Shown here one piece after another: positions 50,990 to 60,000 of a stretch of DNA of 60,000 nt; position 1 is the first letter of the stretch; the number at the start of each line of letters is the position of its first letter. The position numbers were made by a program, and so were the translations under genes. The DNA is from Tubulanus polymorphus (taxonomy: Eukaryota; Nemertea; Palaeonemertea; Tubulaniformes; Tubulanidae). The notes under the pieces are model-generated. The model saw only the letters and a program-made list of their open reading frames with translations. It had not been told where the DNA came from and made no database searches. The stretch is from contig NC_134036.1 of NCBI RefSeq assembly GCF_964204645.1, positions 10,094,704 through 10,154,703 of the forward strand, read 5' to 3'.

Positions 50990-52021
50990 ATGGAAGGTGG
51001 AATATATGAAATACAAACTCCAAGTGAAATGATATCAGATATATATTATATATTACCTTATGATGAATACAGTAAGTATTTTGGAGATTACTTTAATCAA
51101 TTCAAATATAGAATAAGTAAAATAGATAAGAATATTGATATAAAAATAGAAGATAATATTGAAACAAAAATAGAAGATAAGAATGATATTGAATATAAAA
51201 TAGAAGATAATGTTATACCTTCTACATCGAATGATGATAAGATTGAAACAAAAATAGAATATAATATTGAACCTAAAATAGAAAAATCAAATGTTCAACC
51301 AAAAGATAACATCAGATGTATGTATTGTGAAGAAGATTTTGATAATTATAATGATTATTTATTACACATCAAAAAAGATGAACATATTTTACAATTAGTA
51401 AAAACATATGCCAATATGTATAAAAATAAATGCAAAGAGGATCAGAATTATTGTGCTTTCTGTAATGAATGTATAACAAAGGCTAATTGGGCAAAACATT
51501 ATAAATTAAAAACAAAAAGTGGAAATGATTCAGCCCATGCAATACAAGTATTTAAATCTTGGTGTGAAAAATGTAAAGAATATGTAATATATGATAAACA
51601 ATTGAATCATAAATACTCAATTAAACATATTGGTACAGATAATGTAATAGAAGATCCAACAGTTATAAATCCAAAATTTAATAATAATAATATATTAGAT
51701 TATCGGTGGTATAGAAAAACATTTATAGATTATTTATTGAGTAATGATATAGTTACCATATTGAAAAAGTTAGATAACTTTAAACCAAATGTAAGTTATG
51801 CAATGAACTTATTTGAACTTAAATATGATGATTTTAGAGAATTTTTAAATAAACATCCATCTAAAACTGAAATCGAAAATTATATTCCAAAAATATTTTC
51901 AAGAAAAACATTCAATAAATATAAATTTGGGAATCATTTAGGACTTATATCAAAGATAATGCAAAGGGATATATATTTAGAATACAATAAGCTTAAAGAA
52001 AAATATGAAAATGAAAATTAA
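50990..52021 (+). CDS. Zinc-finger protein (B)
   Basis: 343-aa protein with an N-terminal domain, an Asp/Glu/Ile-repeat linker and three zinc-binding segments: CMYCEEDFDNYNDYLLHIKKDEH (about residue 105), CAFCNECITKANWAKHYK (about 150) and CEKCKEYVIYDKQLNHKYSIKH (about 185). An unrelated C-terminal domain of about 100 aa follows, with FRRKTFNKYKFGNHLG-type basic patches. It shares only the MEGG start and one finger with A's 296-aa counterpart. Possibly DNA-binding; function unknown. Confidence 0.65.
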   Translation: MEGGIYEIQTPSEMISDIYYILPYDEYSKYFGDYFNQFKYRISKIDKNIDIKIEDNIETKIEDKNDIEYKIEDNVIPSTSNDDKIETKIEYNIEPKIEKSNVQPKDNIRCMYCEEDFDNYNDYLLHIKKDEHILQLVKTYANMYKNKCKEDQNYCAFCNECITKANWAKHYKLKTKSGNDSAHAIQVFKSWCEKCKEYVIYDKQLNHKYSIKHIGTDNVIEDPTVINPKFNNNNILDYRWYRKTFIDYLLSNDIVTILKKLDNFKPNVSYAMNLFELKYDDFREFLNKHPSKTEIENYIPKIFSRKTFNKYKFGNHLGLISKIMQRDIYLEYNKLKEKYENEN

Positions 52022-52421
52022 AAAGATTATAGAATTCACTGTATATTGATGGATGAATGGATGAGTTGGAAGAGTTGGATGAGTTGGATGAGTGGAAGAG
52101 TGGATGAGTATAATAATATATATATATTTTACTTTTTAACACATAAATTGGAAGAATAGTATGAGTATAAATATAATATTTATATTCTTTATTAAATTTA
52201 ACACAATATATATATATTATTAAAATAATATTTAAATATAGTATAAAATTGATAAAATAACTTCAAATCAAACTCTTACTGTTTTAAAAATAAAAAACAT
52301 ATGTAAATTATATATTATTACACTCATCCATTCATCCACTCATCCAATTCATCCAATTCATCCAATTCATCCACTCATCCATTAGTATACAGTGAATTCT
52401 ATAATATTTTGAATTAGGATT
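52022..52421. repeat. Hairpin region between convergent gene clusters (B)
   Basis: Perfect 20-bp arms at 52,026-52,045 and 52,386-52,405 (ATTATAGAATTCACTGTATA) enclose GGATGAGTT-type tandem repeats and their inverted counterparts (TCATCCAAT), with an AT-rich centre. It lies between the last + strand and last - strand gene, so it may be a bidirectional termination zone. A has no such hairpin at its ATPase boundary. Confidence 0.75.
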
Positions 52422-53033
52422 TTATTTTATAAATTTATATTCATAAGGAAATTGTAATCTCATAAGTAATTTGGAACCTTTATTATTTTTTAATTTATTC
52501 ATATATTCATCATGTAATTCAGTAGGTATAATTTGATTTTCTTCCAATGATTGTTGCATAGATTTTCTATCTTTGTTATAAAATAAAACTAGAAATCTTA
52601 TATTCTCTCTAAAATCTTTAACAATTGAATTATATTTTTGATTTAAAACCCATGTTGTTATCCCAAAATGTCTACCAGAGAAAGCTAAATAACATAACTC
52701 ACTTTCTCTAATTTTAGAATCATGTAAATTTGCGCAATCATCGATAATAAATAATGTATTAGATCCTTTATAAATATCTAATGCAATTTTTATACAATTA
52801 TCTAAATTTTCTTTTACTGTTTTAGGGTCTAATATAATAAACTTTTTTATCTTAACTATATCTCTATTATATGTTTTATTCATTTCATATGTAGGACAGA
52901 ATAATATTATATTATCAAAATGATTTTTATAAATAGTTTCTAACAAATCTAATATGAAATGTGTTTTACCACAATTTGTAACTCCAGTAACTAACATATT
53001 ATGTGGTTCAAATATAAATAAATCTTTATTCAT
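52422..53033 (-). CDS. A32-like genome-packaging ATPase (B)
   Basis: 203 aa, Walker A GVTNCGKT (residues 17-24), Walker B LFIIDDCA (about 94-101), and a GITTWVLNQK sensor region. Nearly identical to A. It overlaps the integrase stop by 8 nt. Confidence 0.92.
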   Translation of the reverse strand: MNKDLFIFEPHNMLVTGVTNCGKTHFILDLLETIYKNHFDNIILFCPTYEMNKTYNRDIVKIKKFIILDPKTVKENLDNCIKIALDIYKGSNTLFIIDDCANLHDSKIRESELCYLAFSGRHFGITTWVLNQKYNSIVKDFRENIRFLVLFYNKDRKSMQQSLEENQIIPTELHDEYMNKLKNNKGSKLLMRLQFPYEYKFIK

Positions 53034-54111
53034 TTATTCTTTTAATTTTACTAGATAAAATCCATTCATTAAATTTATCATCATATCCTTTATATTTCAC
53101 CAAAGAATACTTTTTTCCTTTAAGAGTTTTTGTTTTCAATACCTTTTCTATTTTGTATTCTATTTCATCTGGATTTGGTACTAATGATAATTCTTGTTCA
53201 TAAAAATAACCTAATATTTCTTCATCTTTTAAATCAAACAATTTATAAACAAATGGTTTAGTTAATATTATCTTTTTAATTTTAAATATTTCTTCAGTAA
53301 AATTAGGGGTATAACCTTTATAAAATGTTTTTCGATATTTAGAAATTCTAACATGTTGTCCTATTTTAAATTTAGGTTCTCCAAAATCATGTGTAACAAA
53401 CGCGCCATATAAATTATTCCAAACTATTTCTGAATTTTCTTCTTTTCTAGCTTGTATAGGTTTCATATTTATAGAACTATGGTTAGAATTATTATAACCT
53501 TTCACTAAATCATTTAACACATCGATATATTTATATGTTTCATTAGCGGTGAAATATTTCCACATTCTAGTTTTCAATGTTTTATTAAATCTTTCTATAA
53601 CAGATGCTTTTATATCTGAATGTGTTGAAAAATATTCTACATCGTTATCAGTTAATAGTTTTTTAAAATGTTTGTTATAAAATTCTTTACCTTCATCAAA
53701 TTGTATTTTATCTGGGATAGCTTCTTTAAATATTAATTTGAAAGAATTTGTAACTTCTATACCAGTTTTATTTTTGATTGGAATTGACCATGCGTATCTA
53801 CTGAATATATCTATAACATTTAGTATCCAAAAATATCCTTTGTTATATTCTTCTAAGTTTTTCATATCAATTAAATCAGCTTGCCACTGTTGGTCAATAT
53901 ATGAAACCATTACTTTTCTTGTTAAATATTTTTTATCCATCTTTTTATGAATTTGATATGTTGGTTGATTTTGTAACCATGATTTTAATTCACTATATTT
54001 TATATTGCTATTATCAGATTTAATTTTATTCCATAATTCTGAAACGTTAGAATATGATACTTCACTTTCTGGGTTGTAATATAAATCTCTCAAATATTGT
54101 TCTTTTTTCAT
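53026..54111 (-). CDS. Polinton integrase with chromodomain (B)
   Basis: 361-aa rve integrase with complete D,D-E residues (QADLIDM, IQFDEGKEF, SVIERFNKTLK), SH3-like and chromodomain (YSLVKYKGY..NEWI) parts. The intact TIRs and target duplication show that this lineage was recently active. About 95% identical to A. Confidence 0.94.
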   Translation of the reverse strand: MKKEQYLRDLYYNPESEVSYSNVSELWNKIKSDNSNIKYSELKSWLQNQPTYQIHKKMDKKYLTRKVMVSYIDQQWQADLIDMKNLEEYNKGYFWILNVIDIFSRYAWSIPIKNKTGIEVTNSFKLIFKEAIPDKIQFDEGKEFYNKHFKKLLTDNDVEYFSTHSDIKASVIERFNKTLKTRMWKYFTANETYKYIDVLNDLVKGYNNSNHSSINMKPIQARKEENSEIVWNNLYGAFVTHDFGEPKFKIGQHVRISKYRKTFYKGYTPNFTEEIFKIKKIILTKPFVYKLFDLKDEEILGYFYEQELSLVPNPDEIEYKIEKVLKTKTLKGKKYSLVKYKGYDDKFNEWILSSKIKRINE

Positions 54112-54117
54112 CTTATT

Positions 54118-54513
54118 TTAATCCATTAATAATAATCTTGGTTTATTTTCAATGACTTTATCATTTGACTTATTTTCTGGTATGATAGGTTTATTGTCAT
54201 TGGAATCATCTTTATCATCAGATTTGAATTTTGATTTATATATTACACCAGATAATATAATAACTGTTACTAATCCAATTGTAATATATAATTTATAATT
54301 ACTTCCAGCATTAGAAGAATTAGATGGATTATTATTTGAATCAATACCACCGTGTGGGTGCCGTACGGCACCATCAGATAATTTCTGTGATTCATTTATA
54401 TCAGTTAATTTCTTTTTCTTAGCTTTTTTTAATTCTGATGATCTTTTACCTAATTCTCTTGCCCATTTAATTTGTTTCTCGGATCTAGGCTTTTTCTTAA
54501 CGCTATCACTCAT
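54118..54513 (-). CDS. Basic single-pass membrane protein, with palindromic insert (B)
   Basis: 131 aa with a basic N-terminus and one transmembrane helix (LYITIGLVTVIILSGVIY). Relative to A it has nine extra residues (GAVRHPHGG) encoded by the 27-bp palindrome at 54,346-54,372, placed in the Asn/Ser linker. Because 27 is a multiple of three, the frame is kept. Function unknown. Confidence 0.7.
   Translation of the reverse strand: MSDSVKKKPRSEKQIKWARELGKRSSELKKAKKKKLTDINESQKLSDGAVRHPHGGIDSNNNPSNSSNAGSNYKLYITIGLVTVIILSGVIYKSKFKSDDKDDSNDNKPIIPENKSNDKVIENKPRLLLMD
54346..54372. repeat. 27-bp palindromic insert, copy 2
   Basis: ACCACCGTGTGG followed by GTGCCGTACGGCACC. A's orthologue lacks exactly these 27 bases. 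The core GGTGCCGTACGGCACC is a perfect 16-bp palindrome. No target duplication longer than about 1 bp is apparent. Confidence 0.85.
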
Positions 54514-55108
54514 TTATTTTAGTTAATTTTTGTTCTGATTCATTTTCTGTTTCACTGTTTGGTTGTAGTACATCTGTTTCGTTCTTACCTGATTTATATT
54601 CCATAGGTTTGATGTTCGAAAATGTTATGACACCAGTAGAAATTAATGTCATAACCGATCCTAATTGAAATGAAGCATAACCGACCCATTTTTGTAATTC
54701 AGTCATAACTAAATAGTCATTTTTCAAATCATTATATAATTTATTTTCATCATCAATTGGTATTAACTGGTTACATAATTTTGAATAACATTTGACAATA
54801 CCATTCGAAATAGAATCATTTATTTTAGATAATCTTGCCTCTTCATAAATCTTAAAATATTTTATTACTTTTTCTTTATTCATATTATCTAATTCTTGAA
54901 AAGTTATTGTTTTACCAATAAACTCTTTAGTTTTTCCACTCGCAATCAATAGTTCTAGATGATGCTTACAATATAAATAGTATTCATAATCTATATTGTT
55001 ATTAACTTGAATAGAATTAGAAACAACTGTATCCTTATTATCACTAATACCTAAATCATCTAATGTTTTTTCAATATCAATACTATTCTTATTAGATTTC
55101 TTTGACAT
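54506..55108 (-). CDS. 200-aa conserved Polinton protein, function unknown (B)
   Basis: Same architecture as A: acidic start, helical domain, hydrophobic Gly/Ser patch (WVGYASFQLGSVMTLIS), polar tail ending KLTKINE. Intact. The next gene starts within its 3' end by 8 nt. Confidence 0.55.
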   Translation of the reverse strand: MSKKSNKNSIDIEKTLDDLGISDNKDTVVSNSIQVNNNIDYEYYLYCKHHLELLIASGKTKEFIGKTITFQELDNMNKEKVIKYFKIYEEARLSKINDSISNGIVKCYSKLCNQLIPIDDENKLYNDLKNDYLVMTELQKWVGYASFQLGSVMTLISTGVITFSNIKPMEYKSGKNETDVLQPNSETENESEQKLTKINE

Positions 55109-55366
55109 TTATATTAGAGAAATTTAATAAGAATAGTATTATAAGTATTATAAAATGATACTAGCTAGTTAAAGTTAAAGAATTCTAGTATTGACTACTG
55201 ATACTAGCTATTTGAATTTAAAGAATTTCTATTCGGATCTATTCAAAATATAAAGTATTCTCTTTTTGAAAAGAAAATATTAAAAATATAATACAATTCG
55301 ATAGCTAGTTGAAGTTATTGTTTTTTAAATACTTTTTATTATATTTTATTTGAGATATATTATTCT
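55109..55366. other. Intergenic region with degenerate hairpin (B)
   Basis: Contains GATACTAGCTAGTT and CTAGTATTGACTACTGATACTAGC plus repeated AAGTATT-type motifs, a degraded version of the A hairpin. No gene. Confidence 0.5.
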
Positions 55367-56032
55367 TTAACCACTCATTAAAGACTCAACGTATTGTTCA
55401 TTATTTGGATTATTATTCCATAATTCAAAAAATTTTTTTACTTTATCCAGTTGATTCAAATATAACTGTAAATCTAGTTTGTCATGTTTAATCATATTTT
55501 CTTTCTTTTCAAGAGGTCTTAGATTCTTCCAATTCCATATTAACTTTTTATCATATTCATCATTCATATCAAATTTAGAAATAGGCAACACATGATCAAT
55601 ATGAAAATAATTACCATAATTATTTATATTCATTTTATCATCGAATTGAAATATTATCCATGATTTGAGAAATTCATCTGAACAACCCAATAAATTAGAT
55701 AGTGTTTCTGAATATGTTTCTTTGTTAAATAATTGTGTTAATCTAGACCGTAAACATTGTTTCAATCTAAAATTAAGATCTGTTTGATATCTTTCTCTCA
55801 TATATTCTGTCATATAATCATTATAAGATTCTCTATTATCTTCTCGATATTGTTTAGTATATAGTTTAATGCAAGTTTTACAGTAATATTGAAAACCATC
55901 TTTGCTAATCTTACGCTTACTAAATTCTGTTAATGATTTATCTAATTCACATTTAGAACATTTCTTGTAACATATATTTATAACACCAATGTTATTTGTA
56001 ATATTGATAGTTTGTGGTTGTTCTGGTTCCAT
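55367..56032 (-). CDS. HNH endonuclease-like protein (B)
   Basis: 221-aa protein with an N-terminal zinc finger (CSKCELDKS..GFQYYCKTC) and HNH core (HIDHVLPISKFDMNDEYDKK, WKNLRPLEKKENMIKHDK). The tail is slightly shorter than in A. Likely a DNA nuclease acting in replication or recombination. Confidence 0.82.
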   Translation of the reverse strand: MEPEQPQTINITNNIGVINICYKKCSKCELDKSLTEFSKRKISKDGFQYYCKTCIKLYTKQYREDNRESYNDYMTEYMRERYQTDLNFRLKQCLRSRLTQLFNKETYSETLSNLLGCSDEFLKSWIIFQFDDKMNINNYGNYFHIDHVLPISKFDMNDEYDKKLIWNWKNLRPLEKKENMIKHDKLDLQLYLNQLDKVKKFFELWNNNPNNEQYVESLMSG

Positions 56033-57297
56033 TTATTATACGTATTTTTTTACTAAATTGGTTAATAATTTATAATCCTCTTCTATTTCTTCGACTAACG
56101 TTATCCTTTTTCATTCTTCGTTGCTTTTGATAAGTTGTTTCGATTCCTTGATATCTAAATAATACAAGCGGCCGGCCATTTATGGCCGGTTTTGCTTAAT
56201 GCGCATGCGTTAAACATAATTATAAATTCATTCTATAAATTCTGTAAAATAGAAACAACACATGCGTTACATGCGTCACATGCGGCCATTGATGGCCGGT
56301 TTTGCTTAATGTATATATGTTAAACATAATAGAAACGACTGAACATAAAAATTCACAAATCAGATTTACACAATACATTATACAAGTTGTTCAGTCATTT
56401 CTTCTAATACATCATTTGATTTCTATAAATACAATTTATAATTACAAACATTTTTTCAATTGCTGGTAAATATTTAACTACATCAACAAATGTTAAACTT
56501 AATCATTGGAGTCTTAATGTTTTTGAAATTCTTATATTTCTTCTTCGATCTTTTGGTGATTCTATTGGTTTGATATCCACCGGTTTGTGCGTGTTTAATT
56601 TGACACCAGTTCCACAGTTGTATATAGGTTTATTTGACTCTAGGCCTAGTTCCACAGTTATCTAAAAGATATATCAAAATATAAATTGCTACACATAAAT
56701 ATATTTAAAGGTTTCATATTTAGCGGCCTTAATAAACAAAAACTGTACTTACATTTAACTCACGAACTGTAAACTGTATATGATGAGGCGTTTATGATAC
56801 TGTTATGATACAGCGTTTATGAGAATATCCTGGTTATGACACAATGTTTATGAGACTATATCCGTTGAAAAGCGATCGATATATGCTGGTATTTCGTTCT
56901 GTGTGTGTATACGCAACTAATTGCTTTTCACCCGTAGACTGTCAAGCGTCTGATGTGCGCGCCTATTTATACTATTCTATGCTCAGAAACATCTAGAACA
57001 AGTGTGTTGAGACTTGCGAATTATGAGATTTTTGATTGGTTAGAGCTTAGTTGTCCAGAAACATCTAAAAAGCGCGTTGAGACTTGTAAATTATGAGATT
57101 TGTGATTCGCTAACGTCCGCTGTATGATGTATAATACACAACGCGTTGAGACTTGTAAATATAGTTGAAAAAAAATCAATAATAAAGGCATTTAGATCAA
57201 TGAAATTAATTAACTCTTTACAATTGAAATATAAGCTGGTAACATATGTTTATTAGAGCTAATACAACCAACTATATAGCTGAGTATTATCGGGTGT
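56033..57297. other. Repeat-rich right subterminal region of B
   Basis: 56,165-56,320 holds two GGCCATT(T/G)ATGGCCGG..GCTTAATG blocks. 56,600-56,660 contains two CCAGTTCCACAGTT-like motifs resembling host repeats. 56,780-56,850 has GTTTATGATACTGTTATG-type repeats. 57,005-57,160 carries three copies of GTTGAGACTTG(C/T)(G/A)AA at about 66-bp intervals. An HNH-tail remnant follows the HNH start, as in A. No full gene. Confidence 0.55.
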
Positions 57298-57471
57298 TTA
57301 TAACGATTCAACGTATTTTTCACTATGTGTTGAGTTCCTTAATTCGATAAATGTTTTTGCTTTAACCAACTGGACTAAAAACAAATGTGTTCTAGTTTTA
57401 TTGTGTCTTGCTTTTTGGGATTTATCTATATCGATATTACATGTTGGGCAGTAGTACTTATTTGCTTCCAT
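57298..57471 (-). CDS. TIR-derived chimeric ORF: polB zinc finger fused to an HNH-protein tail
   Basis: 57 aa. The first 30 residues are those of polB (finger C8/C11..H23..H29), because the right TIR repeats the polB start. The remaining 27 resemble the C-terminus of the HNH proteins (LVQLVKAKTFIELRN versus LDQLDKAKTFVELWN, then KYVESL). It has an ATG in the same context as polB and a TAA. Whether it is translated is unknown; a dominant small zinc-finger protein or just a remnant are both possible. Confidence 0.6.
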   Translation of the reverse strand: MEANKYYCPTCNIDIDKSQKARHNKTRTHLFLVQLVKAKTFIELRNSTHSEKYVESL

Positions 57472-57761
57472 TTTAATACTATATTTTTTATTAAAATTGA
57501 TTTTAGAAGTTCAATGATTTAAATGTTATTCATATATATATGAATATTTTAAGAGTAATAGGGGTAATGGGCTTTCATATCAAAGGTTGAAAGGTTGAGG
57601 TTGATAAATTTTCCAAAATGTTAAAATAATAATAATTTCTACTTGAATTAGGAGTGTACGCGACTAATTCAAGTAGAAATTGTTGTTATTTTAACATTTT
57701 GGAAAATTTCTCGGGCTCGACCTTTCGACCTTTGGTATGAAAGCCCATTACCCCTATTACT
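57383..57761 (-). repeat. Right terminal inverted repeat of B
   Basis: Inverse of 39,727-40,105 with few mismatches. It includes the hairpin at 57,554-57,761 with the same 98/12/98 organisation. Confidence 0.93.
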
Positions 57762-57767
57762 GATACT
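57762..57767. repeat. Right target-site duplication of element B (GATACT)
   Basis: Identical to 39,721-39,726 and immediately outside the TIR. Confidence 0.9.
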
Positions 57768-59805
57768 CAAATAACACGTTTTATTGCAAGCCATCTGCCA
57801 TAAAAATCAACATCACGAAGAGCAAAGCAAACGATGAAAATTGTATTTTGGCGTCCTGTGTTTCTATAAATACTCAAATCTATACACTACAACTAACAGC
57901 AGCAGTGGTAGACATCATCAACTAGACAAGTACACGGTAAGTGCATATTGCGATGGAACATGCAGAAAACCAGGTAGACTACTCTCCATTACATTTAAGT
58001 CTAACGTATTATGTAAGATTTATATATCCGTAGGTACCATACACCAATATAAGCGTCTTGTAAACGGCTACAGAACACAACTAAAATCGCCAATCTATAT
58101 CTAAAGGCTTAGCAGCTGGGCACGAAACTTTTATCAAATTGGCGTCCTATATTTATCACCCCTTGGGCCCAAATGGTTTATCGCATAACTGTTTATCCTT
58201 CTGACCCTGTATAAACAAATTTCGAGTCCGTGCGAATCCAGAAACCCAACCATAAGAAATGCATGCATATGATAGTACATACACACTGCAGATGGCTACT
58301 CTTTGAAAGCTCCGTAAATTGCGATTATAGAGTCTTAAAGTGGTACAAATGAATTGATTTAGGATAATAAAATGTGCAGTGTTTTATCAATGCATCGTAG
58401 TACGTTTTTGACATGAACGGACTCCGTTAGAATTCATAGACCGTCTTAATATATTTCATCCGTGTATCAAAGTTACAGCTAGATGGTCACATTCTTCGGT
58501 AGAACATTTATGTATGAAAATATCTAAGTCAGGGTGATTAGATGACAGACCAAGCCGATATATGCTATCTATGTTTAGATATCTATCTATGGCTGACCAT
58601 CCCAGAAACTGTAAGAATAGCTTACCACATAGCGGGGCTCTACGTATTGAAAGAAAAGGTTCAAACGATGAACTGTTCGAAGAGAGATGTAGAGCCCTTA
58701 AAGATCAATTGATTGAAAGAGGTTATAAAGAATCAGAAATAGATAAACGAATTATTAGGGAAGATAAAATAGTATTATCTTAAACCTCATCAAATATGGA
58801 CAGTATAAAGAGAGGATTGGGGCATATTTTATGAATATCCAATGTCAAAAGGCGTTAGCGCTATCCATGGTTGTCCATAAAATTCAACCTTATAATTCCA
58901 CTTATCAGAGGCTTTTGATTTTTATACATTTTGAAATATTCCTAGTAGGAAAATGACACCGATAGCTCTAGATTATTCGGCCAAGTTATTTTGATCACAG
59001 GGTCATCGTTGCGAACCAGTAAGCGCTATATTGGATGAACCATATCTATAAAACCAGCTCAATTTCTACTTAACAAGGATTATCACGTACAGATTAACCA
59101 ACAGGTAATCAATCGTTAGTGATTTTAATAATGCACTTTATTTTTAAACTTAACATCATGTTAGTATGGCAAAATTTAGCTTTTCAGTTGCTTTTCAGAT
59201 CCAGCAGGCACTCAACAAAACTTAACAGAACAAATCCATTTCCAAATGTCCTTAATTGTACATGAACAGTATCAATGCTGGTCCCCCTATCGCTTGTGAG
59301 AACCATGAATGTTCTCTGTTCGATGGGAGTAGTACTGAGAGTAGCATTGCCATCCTTTTTTCTACCCAGAGAGTTACAAATGACTTGTCAATAGCTTTGT
59401 TCACTAATCTGTTGGGTCTAGTAATGCATCCATGACAAACACCTCTTGACTTCACGGTTCACTGCAATGGGTCTGAAGACAAAACTATTCGACCGAATCA
59501 AAATTTGTTTTGGGTCATTCCTTCTATATTGATTTTCTATCAACCTATATGAATATTGAAGGATGCTGATGAGTAGAAGAATGAGGTTGCATTTTATTGG
59601 ACCACCCTGCATAGACCAATAAACTATCAAACTGATTTTTGTTTGTAGATAATTGCAGTCAAGCTGAAAATTCGAGGTAATAAGTGTATGAGCATCGGGT
59701 GAAGGGCGTCATCATTCAAATCAATCGTTATCTAGGACGTAATCAGTCGTTTGTAAGACATTAAGTCATCGTCAGAAATGATCACAAATTTTGTTTCGCT
59801 TTTAG
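57768..59805. other. Host flank, otherwise no gene recognised
   Basis: Apart from the fragment at 58,562-58,783, ORFs such as 59,252-59,455 and 59,418-59,630 (-) show no family features. No tRNA or rRNA is apparent. Confidence 0.35.
58562..58783 (+). pseudogene. Retroelement fragment, Penelope-like linker region
   Basis: The 73-aa frame ends with LRIERKGSNDELFEERCRALKDQLIERGYKESEIDKRI, which resembles the segment between the RT and endonuclease domains of Penelope-type proteins (a conserved R..C/G..ND..F..R...L...L..RGY pattern). No RT precedes it. Assignment is tentative. Confidence 0.45.
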
Positions 59806-59866
59806 AATGGTTGTTAACGCTCTCATTATTACCTTGGCCTTATTCATGGTTATTGAAACTATAAAG
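59806..59866 (+). CDS. Probable signal-peptide exon of a secreted protein
   Basis: Acceptor TTTTAG before 59,806, ATG at 59,807, 20 hydrophobic codons (MVVNALIITLALFMVIETIK), then donor GTACGT at 59,867, phase 0. The rest of the gene would lie beyond or near the window end. Layout resembles the cystine-knot signal exons, but phase and sequence differ. Confidence 0.45.
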
Positions 59867-60000
59867 GTACGTAATTCAAATGTTTGGCCGGTTTTTTATA
59901 GGTTGGATTACACATCCGCCGACGAACGTTTCTAATTTCTTGGTTTAAAATATATTTCAATTCTATCTCAGCGTCCACTAGTATGGTTATGAAAATAAAC

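Larger units (their letters stand above)
39727..57761. mobile_element. Complete Polinton/Maverick element B, 18,035 bp
   Basis: Bounded by 379-bp TIRs starting AGTAATAGGGG and by GATACT duplications. It carries polB, penton, MCP, ATPase, integrase, HNH nuclease and several small genes. Most genes are open; the 140-aa-family gene and the acidic coiled-coil gene are broken. Very AT-rich compared with its flanks. Confidence 0.95.

Noticed and set aside
59252-59630. Overlapping - strand ORFs near the right edge
   Set aside because: No recognisable family and no splice or start context.

Overview
The window reads as animal nuclear DNA, probably from a marine invertebrate (the phylum cannot be fixed from sequence alone). 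It has long gene-poor stretches, short spliced genes with GT..AG introns, Penelope-like retroelement debris, and three copies of Polinton/Maverick-type endogenous DNA viruses from two different lineages. Intact and broken copies lie side by side, so these are resident elements and not a free virus.

Layout. (1) 1-~7,700: part of a moderately AT-rich Polinton (element P1), cut by the window edge. Its collinear + strand genes are a TATA-binding-protein-like gene, chromodomain integrase, penton, a pVI/pX-like core protein, double jelly-roll major capsid protein and an adenain-type protease. A broken RING-like gene and a spliced gene with two PC4-like units follow on the - strand, then a cysteine-rich + strand gene. 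PolB and the packaging ATPase are not in view. (2) 7,700-9,909: simple repeats and a Penelope-like reverse transcriptase on the - strand. (3) 9,910-~25,170: element A, a very AT-rich Polinton truncated at both ends, with broken polB, capsid and other genes. (4) ~25,170-39,720: host DNA with two compact, signal-peptide-bearing cystine-knot peptide genes, relics of more, duplicated leader/promoter segments and Penelope fragments. (5) 39,727-57,761: element B, a complete 18,035-bp relative of A with 379-bp terminal inverted repeats and a 6-bp target duplication (GATACT). (6) 57,768-60,000: host flank with a retroelement fragment and a likely signal-peptide exon.

How the genes work together. B encodes a protein-primed type B DNA polymerase, an OB-like small protein, penton, major capsid protein, A32-like packaging ATPase, retroviral-type integrase with chromodomain, an HNH nuclease and a set of small membrane or coiled-coil proteins. 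That is a self-replicating, self-packaging, integrating virus plan. No adenain-like protease was recognised in A or B. P1 has that protease and adds TBP-like and PC4-like proteins, which suggests control over its own transcription.

Main points: the TBP-like gene and the spliced PC4-like gene in P1; a ~6.5-7 kb capsid module that lies in opposite orientations in A and B; a near-perfect 98/12/98-bp hairpin inside each TIR of B; a chimeric ORF made by the right TIR; a 27-bp palindrome inserted in frame in two unrelated genes; and the small cystine-knot gene family.
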